This document shows positions 39,314 to 47,147 of a DNA stretch of 64,000 nt, piece by piece. This stretch comes from JAKANT01 sp035502095 (GTDB lineage: Bacteria > Pseudomonadota > Gammaproteobacteria > Burkholderiales > Burkholderiaceae_F), in contig DATJUX010000011.1 in assembly GCA_035502095.1 (NCBI GenBank), forward strand, positions 248,001 through 312,000. Direction: 5' to 3'. Every line of letters starts with the position of its first letter. The stretch's first letter is position 1. The position numbers and the translations under genes were made by a program. The notes beneath the pieces are model-generated. The model searched no databases. It worked only from the letters and a program-made list of their open reading frames with translations, and was not told where the DNA came from.

Positions 39314-40296
39314 GCCTGCCACGCGACGTCGGTGCGCTCCGCGACCCGCATCACCGCCGACCGCGCGCGCGGATTGAGCGCGATCTCGGCCGCGTCGGCC
39401 CGCACCTTGCCCAGCGCGCGCATGCGCGGCTGGGGCAGGTCGCCGGCCCGCAGCGGCAGGCGCGCGGCACGCGCGTCGGCCGTGCGCTCGGGATGCGCGT
39501 GCCGTGCGATGAACTGCTTGACGATGCGATCCTCGAGCGAGTGGAAACTGATCACCACCAGACGCCCGCCGGGCTCCAACAGCGCTCCTGCCTGGTCGAG
39601 CGTCATCGCCAGTTCCTCAAGCTCTTGATTGACGTGAATCCGTACAGCCTGAAAAGTCCGCGTGGCCGGATGCTGGCCGGGGTCCTTGCGGCTCTTGGCG
39701 GGGATCGCGTCTGCCACGAGCGCGGCAAGGTCGGCGGTGGTTGCAAGCGCCGGTCCGGACGCCCCGTGTTTGCGGCGAGCCACAATCGCCTTTGCAATCG
39801 AAACAGCAAACCGTTCTTCCCCATAGTCGCGCAGTACTCGCGTCAGCTCATCGACATCGGCGCGCGCCAGCCACTGTGCCGCGCTTTCGCCCTGCGACGG
39901 GTCCATGCGCATGTCGAGTGGTCCGTTCGCACGCAGGGAAAAGCCGCGCGCCGGATCGTCGAGCTGCGGCGAGGAAACGCCGAGGTCCAGCAGCATCCCG
40001 TGCACGCGGGCGATGCCACGCTGCGCAAGCGTGGCGGCGATGCGTGAAAAGCGTGTGCGCTCGAACACGAAACGCGCATCGCTGATCGTCGCGGCCGCGG
40101 CCGCCGCGGCTGGATCGCGATCGAACGCGATCAGGCGACCCGTCGGTGCCAGGCGCGCGAGGATGCGCCGCGCGTGACCGCCGCGGCCGAAGGTCCCATC
40201 CACGTAGGTCGCGGCGGGTGCCGTCACCAGCGCCGCCGCGGCGGCTTCCGGCAGGACCGGGACATGGTCGCTGGTGGGCGGGGATACGCGTTGCAT
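39310..40296 (-). CDS. rsmH: 16S rRNA (cytosine1402-N4)-methyltransferase RsmH (MraW)
   Basis: S-adenosylmethionine-dependent methyltransferase modifying 16S rRNA C1402. 328 residues: HVPVLPEAAAAALV, SAM-binding YVDGTFGRGGHARRIL and LIAFDRDPAA, MLLDLGVSSPQLDDPARGFS, RTFQAVRIHVNQELEEL, and VVISFHSLEDRIVKQF. Six bases separate it from mraZ upstream. Confidence 0.97.
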   Translation of the reverse strand: MQRVSPPTSDHVPVLPEAAAAALVTAPAATYVDGTFGRGGHARRILARLAPTGRLIAFDRDPAAAAAAATISDARFVFERTRFSRIAATLAQRGIARVHGMLLDLGVSSPQLDDPARGFSLRANGPLDMRMDPSQGESAAQWLARADVDELTRVLRDYGEERFAVSIAKAIVARRKHGASGPALATTADLAALVADAIPAKSRKDPGQHPATRTFQAVRIHVNQELEELAMTLDQAGALLEPGGRLVVISFHSLEDRIVKQFIARHAHPERTADARAARLPLRAGDLPQPRMRALGKVRADAAEIALNPRARSAVMRVAERTDVAWQA

Positions 40297-40302
40297 TCAC
40301 GA

Positions 40303-40734
40303 TCAGAACTTGAAGGCGTTATCGCCGTCGAGTGCATCGCCGTTCGTTACCGAACGGGCCAGCAGTTCTTCGTAGCGCGGCGCGTCCCAGAGTTCCAGGT
40401 GCGGGCCCTGGCCGATCAGCTTGACGTCGCGTTCCAGCGCGGCCGCCTTGCGCAGCTCGTACGGCACCAGGAACCGCCCGGCCGCATCGACCTCCACTGG
40501 ACGGGCGCTGCCGAGGACCAGGCGCTGCAGCCATCGATCGCCGGCGCCGCGCTCGACCAGTTCGGTGCGCTTCTCGTCCCAGCGTGGACGCGGATAGACG
40601 ACTAGGCAGCCGTCGGGGTGGCGTACGAGCGTCAGTTGGCCGCCGCAGGCGGAGGTGAGCAGGTCGCGGTGACGGGCCGGCATCGGCATCCGCCCCTTCG
40701 CGTCCAGCGTCAAGTCGTCTTCGCCCTCGAACAT
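40303..40734 (-). CDS. mraZ: Transcriptional regulator MraZ
   Basis: First gene of the dcw cluster, a dodecameric AbrB-like (SpoVT) DNA-binding autoregulator. 143 residues from ATG 40734 (MFEGEDDLTLDAKGRMPMPARHRDLL), with two tandem MraZ repeats: DAKGRMPMPARHR and the second-copy counterpart VDAAGRFLVPYELRKAA. An in-frame GTG at 40770 would add 12 residues and sits nearer a GGGAGG run, so the longer form is possible. Three GTGGG motifs upstream are candidate sites for its own product. Confidence 0.95.
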   Translation of the reverse strand: MFEGEDDLTLDAKGRMPMPARHRDLLTSACGGQLTLVRHPDGCLVVYPRPRWDEKRTELVERGAGDRWLQRLVLGSARPVEVDAAGRFLVPYELRKAAALERDVKLIGQGPHLELWDAPRYEELLARSVTNGDALDGDNAFKF

Positions 40735-40765
40735 CGCCGCCGCGGCCCCGCTTCCTCCCTCCGCT

Positions 40766-40824
40766 CCCACTTTCAGCGGGCAACAGAGTGCGGAAACCCA
40801 CTTTTATTGTGAATTTCCCACTCT
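40766..40824 (-). promoter_or_regulatory. Three MraZ-box-like motifs upstream of mraZ
   Basis: On the minus strand AAAGTGGG occurs at 40773-40766 and 40804-40797, and AGAGTGGG at 40824-40817. All three are in the same orientation, with starts 31 and 20 bases apart (close to three and two helical turns). MraZ in studied bacteria binds short direct repeats containing GTGG or TGGG, usually much closer together. The distal box overlaps the predicted -10 element, which fits repression. Confidence 0.5.
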
Positions 40825-40849
40825 AGCGGCAACAGGGTCGGGCGGTCAA
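40820..40849 (-). promoter_or_regulatory. Sigma-70 promoter for mraZ / dcw cluster
   Basis: TTGACC (40849-40844) and TAGAGT (40825-40820) on the minus strand are spaced by 18 bases, with five of six and four of six matches to consensus. Transcription would start near 40813, giving a leader of about 80 nt. The -10 is embedded in a GTGGG motif. Confidence 0.55.
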
Positions 40850-40976
40850 GCGAATAAGGGGTCCTTTTTCCAATTACGACAATGACTTAGCCGCGGAACT
40901 TTAGACCGCACTTGCGCCGTCACGGGAAAATAAGCACCAAAAAAATAATGGGATAGGACAAGGATTGAAAGTGACA

Positions 40977-41000
40977 CTTCAACTTGCCCGGCCGTTGAAG
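40977..41000 (-). terminator. Hairpin just 3' of rnpB, possible terminator
   Basis: CTTCAAC and GTTGAAG arms (7 bp) with a ten-base loop immediately follow the RNase P RNA P1 helix on the minus strand. The downstream tract is only moderately T-rich; a run of seven T lies farther on (40945-40939). Termination could be inefficient, letting transcripts run toward mraZ. Confidence 0.35.
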
Positions 41001-41004
41001 AAAG

Positions 41005-41342
41005 GAAAGCAAAGTCCGCCTGTACGCCGGATCCTGTGCGACACCATCGCTGGTGCCGTGGCGATCATTCCTCTGGGCCGCCGCTCGCGCGGCGGCTCGA
41101 GCCACCTACCCGCAGCCTCTCCGAGCAGGATCATCGGCTGCCTATTTGGTGTTGCTCCGCGTAGAGATTGCCCGTTTCACCCGTCAGGGGCCGGTGCGCG
41201 AGGCACCGGCGCCCCTGCCGACTCGTCTCTGTTGCTCTGATCCTCACCTCGCGGTGGGCAGGTGTTACCTGCTACGCAGCTCTGTGGAGTCCGGACGTTC
41301 CTCCGGCGACAGCGTCGCCCGCGACCGCCCGGCGGACTTTGC
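41005..41342 (-). ncRNA. rnpB: RNase P RNA (M1 RNA, type A)
   Basis: Catalytic RNA processing tRNA 5' ends. The 5' strand AAAGTCCGCC (41340-41331) and 3' strand GGCGGACTTT (41020-41011) form helix P1, giving about 338 nt. Conserved blocks read on the minus strand are GGAGGAACGTCCGGAC (CR-I and P4 5' strand), GGTAACACCTGCC, CAGAGCAACAGAGA-type J11/12, GGGTGAAACGGGCAA, CCAAATAGGCAGCC, and CACAGGATCCGGCGTACAGGC (CR-V and P4 3' strand; part quoted). The P4 helix differs from the usual sequence on both strands but stays paired. Ends are approximate to a few bases. Same strand as mraZ, which begins 270 bases further on. Confidence 0.93.
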
Positions 41343-41349
41343 AGAAGGG

Positions 41350-41378
41350 ATTGTGGTCACCCGAGGCACCTTGCACAA
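41350..41378 (-). promoter_or_regulatory. rnpB promoter
   Basis: On the minus strand TTGTGC (41378-41373) and CACAAT (41355-41350) are 17 bases apart, each with four of six consensus matches. A start about seven bases downstream falls exactly at the predicted 5' end of the RNase P RNA (near 41343). Confidence 0.6.
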
Positions 41379-41429
41379 GTCACGCGCCGGGTTCGCGGCG
41401 CGGACTACGCGAATCGATTTCTCGTCGTT

Positions 41430-41462
41430 ATCCGCGCCAGTCCGCCGGATCCGCAATCCGCG
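41430..41462. repeat. Two adjacent degenerate repeat units of the ATCCGCGxAATCCGC type
   Basis: Units ATCCGCGCCAGTCCGC (41430-41445) and ATCCGCAATCCGCG (41449-41462) lie between rnpB and the cheB stop. They resemble the arms of the inverted repeat at 59928-60053. Two loci in 64 kb suggest a dispersed short repeat, but similarity is partial. Confidence 0.35.
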
Positions 41463-41486
41463 TCCGGATTCTTTTCCACCACCGCT

Positions 41487-42560
41487 TCAGACGCGATGCG
41501 CGGTGCCGCATTCGGCCAGGCGTTCGAGCAACTGGGCCGCGATCCTGTTCAGCGGAAGGACCGCATCGACGCCGCCGCATGCGATCGCCTCGCGCGGCAT
41601 GCCGAACACGATGCACGTCGCCTCGTCCTGCGCGATGTTGAAGCTTCCGGCCTGCTTCATCTCCAGCATCGCGCGCGCGCCGTCGCCGCCCATGCCGGTC
41701 AGCATCACGCCGAGCGCGTTGGGGCCCGCGAGCGCGGCGACCGACTTGAACAGCACTTCGACCGAGGGCCGGTGCCGGTTCACCGGCGGCCCGCCGTCGA
41801 GTGCGATCTGGTAGTTGGCGCCGCTTTTCGCGAGACGCATGTGGCGATCCCCCGGCGCGATGTACGCATGGCCGGGGAGGACCCGTTCGCCGTCGACGGC
41901 CTCGGAGACCGTGATCCGGCACAGGCCGTCCAGGCGGGCGGCAAAGCTGCGCGTGAAGCCGGCCGGCATGTGCTGGGTGATGAGTATCGCCGGCGAATCG
42001 GCAGGCAGCTGCTGCAGCACTTCGCGTATCGCCTCGGTGCCGCCGGTCGAGGCGCCGACGACGATGAGTTTTTCGGTCGACAGACGCGAGAAGGCGGACG
42101 GCTTCGCCTTGTCCGCGGGGCCGGCGACCGTGGCGACGGTGTTGACGTGCCGGCGCATGCGGGCCCGGGACGCGACGCGGATCTTTTCGCAGATGTCCTG
42201 CCCGAGCGCGCCCAGTCCCGCCGCGATCCCAAGCCGCGGCTTGCCGACGAAATCCACGGCGCCGAGTTCCAATGCACGCAGGGTGACTTCCGCGCCGCGC
42301 TCGGTGAGCGTCGACACCATGACGACCGGCATCGGCCGCAGGCGCATCAGTCGTTCGAGGAAGTCGAGCCCGTCCATCTTCGGCATCTCGACGTCGAGCG
42401 TCAGGACATCGGGATTGAGCGCCCGGATCATCTCGCGCGCCACCAGCGGATCCGGTGCTGCGCCGATGACCTGCAGGTCGGGCTCGCGATTGATGATCTC
42501 GGTGAGCAGGCTGCGCACCAGGGCCGAATCGTCGATGATCAGGACGCGGGTCTTGGCCAT
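41487..42560 (-). CDS. cheB: Chemotaxis methylesterase/deamidase CheB
   Basis: Response-regulator-controlled esterase removing methyl groups from chemoreceptors. 357 residues: receiver domain 3-120 with acceptor D56 (DVEMPKMDG), linker, and CheB catalytic domain with the Ser-His-Asp triad in VVGASTGGTEAI, ITQHMPAGFT and VMLTGMGGDGA. Last gene of the chemotaxis operon, nine bases after cheD. Works against CheR, encoded two genes upstream. No receptor gene is present in the window. Confidence 0.97.
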   Translation of the reverse strand: MAKTRVLIIDDSALVRSLLTEIINREPDLQVIGAAPDPLVAREMIRALNPDVLTLDVEMPKMDGLDFLERLMRLRPMPVVMVSTLTERGAEVTLRALELGAVDFVGKPRLGIAAGLGALGQDICEKIRVASRARMRRHVNTVATVAGPADKAKPSAFSRLSTEKLIVVGASTGGTEAIREVLQQLPADSPAILITQHMPAGFTRSFAARLDGLCRITVSEAVDGERVLPGHAYIAPGDRHMRLAKSGANYQIALDGGPPVNRHRPSVEVLFKSVAALAGPNALGVMLTGMGGDGARAMLEMKQAGSFNIAQDEATCIVFGMPREAIACGGVDAVLPLNRIAAQLLERLAECGTAHRV

Positions 42561-42568
42561 GGCGTTGC

Positions 42569-43210
42569 TCAGAACAGCTCGACGTCGCCGCCGACGCTGC
42601 CGGTCTTGAGGCGGGCGTCGTACTGCTGCTCGGCCGCGACCAGCGAGGCGTCGGCATGCGCCAGCCGCTTGCAGAGCGCCCGCCCGGTCGCCGGGAAGAA
42701 CGCGACGCGGCGCGGGAAAACGTCGAGCAGGTCCTGCGACGCCACGCGGATGCCCTCCGTGCGCAGGAAGGAGAGCACGAAATCGGCGTTGCGCGCGCCG
42801 ACGTTGATGGTCGTGAAATTGCGCATCACGTGGCCGCCGCCGAACACCTTGGCTTCGAAGTTCGCCTTGCGGCCGCCGCGCTTGATGAGTTCGTTGATGA
42901 GGCGCTCCATCGCGAACACGCCGTAGCGGCCCGCCGCTCCGGCCGGATCGGCATCCATGCCGCCGTCGTCGCCGGGGAGCATGAAATGGTTCATGCCGCC
43001 GATCGCCGCGGCGCGGTCCCAGATGCACGCGGACACGCACGAGCCGAGCACCGTCGACAGGACGATGTCGTCGGCCGCCACGAAGAACTCGCCCGGCAGC
43101 ACCTTGACGGCATTGCGCTCGAAGGCGCGTTCGAAATAGAACGTGCGCGCCTCGCCGTCGACGCCGGTGCGGCGGAGGTCGGCCGGCGACACGGACTTCG
43201 GCTGCGGCAT
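42569..43210 (-). CDS. cheD: Chemoreceptor glutamine deamidase CheD
   Basis: Deamidates receptor glutamines and can interact with CheY/CheC-type phosphatases. 213 residues with the catalytic Cys in TVLGSCVSACIWD and His in GGMNHFMLP, then KVFGGGHVM and FPRRVAFFPATGRA. The N-terminal 20 residues are unconserved. One base separates it from the cheR stop. Confidence 0.96.
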   Translation of the reverse strand: MPQPKSVSPADLRRTGVDGEARTFYFERAFERNAVKVLPGEFFVAADDIVLSTVLGSCVSACIWDRAAAIGGMNHFMLPGDDGGMDADPAGAAGRYGVFAMERLINELIKRGGRKANFEAKVFGGGHVMRNFTTINVGARNADFVLSFLRTEGIRVASQDLLDVFPRRVAFFPATGRALCKRLAHADASLVAAEQQYDARLKTGSVGGDVELF

Positions 43211-43211
43211 C

Positions 43212-44105
43212 TCAGATGCGCTCGTACACGGTCTTGCCGCGCAGCGCGAAATGCGCGCGGCAGTCGGTGAAGTTCTCGGAGTGGCCGACGAAGAGCAGGC
43301 CGCCCCGGCGCAGCACCGACGCGATGCGCGCGAGGATGCGCCGCTGCATCGACCGGTCGAAGTAGATCATCACGTTGCGCAGGAACACGACGTCGAGCAC
43401 GGCAGCGAAGCGGCGCTGCGCTTCCCAGTCCGGCTCGAGCAGATTGACCGGCGCGAACTCGATCACGCGTTCGAGCTCGGGCCGCACGCGCACCATGCCC
43501 ACGTTGGTGCCGCGGCCGCGCAGGAAGAAGCGGCGCATGCGCGCGTCGCCGCAGGCCTGGACGTCTTCGCTCCGGTAGATCCCGCGCCGTGCATGCGCCA
43601 GCACGCTGGTATCGATGTCGGTGGCGAGCACGCGCGCGCCGGTTTCGGGGCCCAGCGCTTCGAGCAGCGTCATCGCCATCGAATAGGGCTCTTCGCCGGT
43701 CGCCGCTGCCGCGCACCAGAGGCGCAGGCGCGAGCCATCGGCCTGCGCGGCGAGGAACGCCGAGAGGATCGGAAAATGGTGCGGCTCGCGGAAGAAGGCA
43801 GTGAGGTTCGTCGTCAGCGCGTTGACGAATTCCTGCACCTCGCCGCCGGCAAAGCGCGCGTCCGATTCGATGCGGTCGAGGTATTCGGGAAAGGCGCGGA
43901 CGCCCGTCGCCCGCAGGCGGCGTGCAAGGCGGCCGTAGACCATGTTCTGCTTGCTGTCGTTGAGGCTGATGCCCGCCCGCGCATAGATGAGGCGGCGCAC
44001 GCGCTCGAAGTCGCCCTGCGAGAACGCGAACTCGCGCTCCTCCGCAACGAGCGCAGCGACCGCGGCGCCGGGCGCGAGCTCAGTCAGCGCATCACGGGCG
44101 CCCAT
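43212..44105 (-). CDS. cheR: Chemotaxis methyltransferase CheR
   Basis: SAM-dependent glutamyl O-methyltransferase acting on chemoreceptors. 297 residues: N-terminal helical domain (FERVRRLIYARAGISLNDSKQ), the TTNLTAFFREPHHF signature, SAM motif LRLWCAAAATGEEPYSMAM, RNVMIYFDRSMQRRIL and LFVGHSENF. It follows cheW by 29 bases. Confidence 0.97.
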   Translation of the reverse strand: MGARDALTELAPGAAVAALVAEEREFAFSQGDFERVRRLIYARAGISLNDSKQNMVYGRLARRLRATGVRAFPEYLDRIESDARFAGGEVQEFVNALTTNLTAFFREPHHFPILSAFLAAQADGSRLRLWCAAAATGEEPYSMAMTLLEALGPETGARVLATDIDTSVLAHARRGIYRSEDVQACGDARMRRFFLRGRGTNVGMVRVRPELERVIEFAPVNLLEPDWEAQRRFAAVLDVVFLRNVMIYFDRSMQRRILARIASVLRRGGLLFVGHSENFTDCRAHFALRGKTVYERI

Positions 44106-44134
44106 CGCCGCCGCGCAACGTGCCGGGGCCGCGT

Positions 44135-44656
44135 TCAGGCCGCGGGATCGACGAGCGCCATGTCGGCGCCGCCCATCAGCTTCTCGATGTCGACCAGGAT
44201 CAGCATGCGCGTCTCGCCGTCTTCCGTGGCCGGCTTGATGGTGCCGAGTCCTGTGATGTAGCCCGCATCGAGCATGGAGCTGAATTCGGGCGCCGGCTTG
44301 ATCTGGTCGCCGCCGAGTTCAAGCACGTCGCTCACCGAGTCGACCACTACCCCGACCACGCGCTGCAGAACGTTGAGCACGATCACCACCGTGAAGGCGT
44401 CGTACTTCGCCTCGCCGAGATTGAACTTCAGGCGCAGGTCGATGATCGGGACGATGACACCGCGCAGGTTGACCACGCCCTTGATGAAGGCGGGTGCGTT
44501 GGCGATCCGCGTCACCTGGTCGTAGCCGCGGATCTCCTGCACCTTCAGGATGTCGATGCCGTACTCCTCGGCGCCGAGGCGGAAGGTGAGGTACTCCTGC
44601 GGGTGCACGTGCACGGTCGCCCCGGGCGCGGTGAAGGTCGTTTCCATCATTCCCAT
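44135..44656 (-). CDS. cheW: Chemotaxis coupling protein CheW
   Basis: Adaptor linking receptors to CheA. 173 residues with a single CheW SH3-like domain (about 22-165): EYLTFRLGAEEYGIDILKVQEIRGY, NLRGVIVPIIDLR, and VVGVVVDSVSDVLEL. Forty bases after cheA. Only one CheW is encoded here. Confidence 0.96.
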   Translation of the reverse strand: MGMMETTFTAPGATVHVHPQEYLTFRLGAEEYGIDILKVQEIRGYDQVTRIANAPAFIKGVVNLRGVIVPIIDLRLKFNLGEAKYDAFTVVIVLNVLQRVVGVVVDSVSDVLELGGDQIKPAPEFSSMLDAGYITGLGTIKPATEDGETRMLILVDIEKLMGGADMALVDPAA

Positions 44657-44696
44657 CGTGGATCTCCGTCTGATTGCCCGATTCGTCGCCGTGCGT

Positions 44697-46700
44697 TCAG
44701 TGGCGAGTGCGCCGGATCAGGCTCGCCACGTCGATGATCAGCGCCACGCGCCCATCGCCGAGGATGGTCGCGCCCGAGACGCCCGCCACGCGGCGATAGT
44801 TCGCCTCGAGGTTCTTCACCACCACCTGGTGCTGGCCGAGCAGCTCATCGACCAGCAGCGCGCTGCGCGCACCCTCGGCCTCGACGATCACCATGATCTC
44901 GGAGCGCGCCGCGCCGGCTTCGCGCGGCACGCTGAAGACCTGCTCGAGTGCCACCACCGGCATGTATTCGTCGCGCACGCGCACGACCCGTCCCGTGTTG
45001 CCGATGGTCTGGATCGTGCGGGCTTCGACCTGGAACGACTCGACGACCGAACCCAGCGGCAGGATGTAGGTCTCGCCGCCGACACCGACCGACATGCCGT
45101 CCATGATCGCGAGCGTCAGCGGCAGGCGCACCGAAACCCGCGTGCCGTAGCCCTCGGCCGAATCGAGTTCCACGCTGCCGCCGAGCTCGGCGATGTTCTT
45201 GCGCACGACGTCCATGCCGACGCCACGCCCGGAAACGTCGCTCACCTGGTCGGCGGTCGAAAAACCCGGCTCCCAGATCAGCGCCCAGACTTCGGCATCG
45301 GTCACCTCGTCGCGCACCGCGAAGCCGCGCTGCCGGGCCTTGGCCAGGATGCGGTCGCGCTTCAGACCCGCGCCGTCGTCGCGCACTTCGATCAGGATCG
45401 ATCCGCCCTGGTGGGCGGCCGACAGCGTGATGGTTCCCGTCGCGGACTTGCCCGCCGCGACACGCGCCGTCGGCGCCTCGATGCCGTGGTCGGCACTGTT
45501 GCGCAGGAGGTGCGTCAGCGGATCGATGATCTTCTCGATCAGCCCCTTGTCGAGTTCGGTGGCTTCGCCGACGGTCTTCAGCTCGATGCTCTTGCCGAGC
45601 CGTGCCGCGAGATCACGCAGCATGCGCGGAAAGCGGTTGAACACGAACGCCATCGGGATCATGCGGATCGACATGACCGATTCCTGCAGGCTGCGCGTGT
45701 TGCGCTCGAGATCGGTCACGCCCGCGAGCAGGGTCTGGTACAGCACCGGATCCAGCATCTTGGCCTGCTGCGTCAGCATCGCCTGCGTGATGACGAGTTC
45801 GCCGACCAGATTGATGAGCTGGTCGACCTTCTCCACCGAGACGCGCAGCGTGCTCGATTCGAGGCTGCCTGCCTGCACCCTGTCCGGGCGCTTCGGCTCG
45901 GCCTTGCGCGCCTGGACCGCCGCCTGTGCCGCCGGCAGCGTCGCGGGATCGACGAAAAAACCGAAGCCGTCGCCTTCCTGCGCCGCGGGCCCGCCGGGCG
46001 GCGCCGGCGCGTCGAACGGCGTGATCGCGATCTGCCCGCGCGCCACGTGAAAGGAAAACAGCTCGACCAGCTCCTCGTCCGGCGAGGCGGTCGTCACCTT
46101 GAAGACGCGGCAGCCGTCGGATGCCTTGCCGCCGTCGAGCGGCTCGAACTTGCCGAGAGAAGGGATGTCGCGGAACAGCTCGGCCAGGCTGTCCGCGGTT
46201 GCCGGATCCTGCAGCGGCCCGACGCGGACGCGCAGGCGACGCCGCGAATCGCCGGCGTCCACCGGCACCTCGCCCGCGGCGAGCTGCTTGATGCGCGCGA
46301 CGAGAGCGGCGGTGTCGGGACTCGCGGCAGCCGTGCCCTGGTAGCGGGCGAGCTGCAGCTTGAGCGCGTCGCCGGCCTCGAGCAGCACGTCGACCATCTC
46401 GCGCCGCAGCTTCAACTCATTGCGGCGCAGCCGATCGAGCAGGGTCTCGAGTTCGTGCGTGAGTTCGGCCACGTCGGAGAACCCGAACGTGGCGGCGCCG
46501 CCCTTGATCGAGTGCGCGACCCGGAAGATCGCGTTCAGCTCCTCGTCGCTCACCGCGTCGACGTCGATCTCGACCAGCATCGACTCCATGTTCGCGAGGT
46601 TCTCGCCGGCCTCCTCGAAGAAGACGCCGTAGAACTGGGTCAGATCGAATCCGCCGGCGTCGGCACCGGACGGCGCGCCCGCATGGGTGTTCTCCGCCAT
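44697..46700 (-). CDS. cheA: Chemotaxis histidine kinase CheA
   Basis: Receptor-coupled kinase phosphorylating CheY and CheB. 667 residues: P1 Hpt domain with H63 in AHSIKGGAATFGF; a 130-270 region that resembles the P2-like response-regulator docking module only loosely; P3 dimerisation (VEKVDQLINLVGELVITQ); P4 ATPase (N, G1 and G2 boxes: PLTHLLRNSADHGIE, DDGAGL, SGRGVGMDVVRKN); P5 CheW-like regulatory domain to the end. A standard length for betaproteobacterial CheA. It follows cheY by 43 bases. Confidence 0.97.
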   Translation of the reverse strand: MAENTHAGAPSGADAGGFDLTQFYGVFFEEAGENLANMESMLVEIDVDAVSDEELNAIFRVAHSIKGGAATFGFSDVAELTHELETLLDRLRRNELKLRREMVDVLLEAGDALKLQLARYQGTAAASPDTAALVARIKQLAAGEVPVDAGDSRRRLRVRVGPLQDPATADSLAELFRDIPSLGKFEPLDGGKASDGCRVFKVTTASPDEELVELFSFHVARGQIAITPFDAPAPPGGPAAQEGDGFGFFVDPATLPAAQAAVQARKAEPKRPDRVQAGSLESSTLRVSVEKVDQLINLVGELVITQAMLTQQAKMLDPVLYQTLLAGVTDLERNTRSLQESVMSIRMIPMAFVFNRFPRMLRDLAARLGKSIELKTVGEATELDKGLIEKIIDPLTHLLRNSADHGIEAPTARVAAGKSATGTITLSAAHQGGSILIEVRDDGAGLKRDRILAKARQRGFAVRDEVTDAEVWALIWEPGFSTADQVSDVSGRGVGMDVVRKNIAELGGSVELDSAEGYGTRVSVRLPLTLAIMDGMSVGVGGETYILPLGSVVESFQVEARTIQTIGNTGRVVRVRDEYMPVVALEQVFSVPREAGAARSEIMVIVEAEGARSALLVDELLGQHQVVVKNLEANYRRVAGVSGATILGDGRVALIIDVASLIRRTRH

Positions 46701-46743
46701 GTCGTGTTTTCCGTTTCGCCCGTGACGCCGGCCCGCGGCCGCG

Positions 46744-47106
46744 TTATTTGATGACCCGCTTGACGACGTCCAGCAGCTTGGCCGGATCGAACGGCTTGAC
46801 CAGCCAGCCGGTGGCTCCCGCGGCCTTGCCCTTGGCCTTCATGTCGTCGCTCGATTCGGTGGTGAGAATCAGCATCGGCGTGGCGGCGAAGGCATGCATC
46901 GCCCGCAGCTGCCTGACCAGGGTGAGGCCGTCCATGCGCGGCATGTTCTGGTCGGTCAACACCAGGTCGACCTGCTGCGCGCGCGCCTTCTCCAGCGCCT
47001 CCTGTCCGTCGGCGGCCTCGATGACGTGATAGCCGGCGCCCTTGAGGGTGAACGACACCATCTGGCGCATCGAAGCCGAATCGTCCACCGCGAGAATCGA
47101 TTGCAT
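46744..47106 (-). CDS. cheY: Chemotaxis response regulator CheY
   Basis: Single-domain receiver of 120 residues: acidic pair VDDSASMRQ, acceptor D52 in LTDQNMPRMDG, Thr switch in LTTESSD, and Lys in GWLVKPFDP. Typical CheY length and no output domain. It follows the CheZ-like gene by 41 bases, which matches a regulator-phosphatase pairing. Confidence 0.95.
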   Translation of the reverse strand: MQSILAVDDSASMRQMVSFTLKGAGYHVIEAADGQEALEKARAQQVDLVLTDQNMPRMDGLTLVRQLRAMHAFAATPMLILTTESSDDMKAKGKAAGATGWLVKPFDPAKLLDVVKRVIK

Positions 47107-47147
47107 CGGAATAGCTCCGTTCCTCTATGGGAATGCAGGGCCGGACA

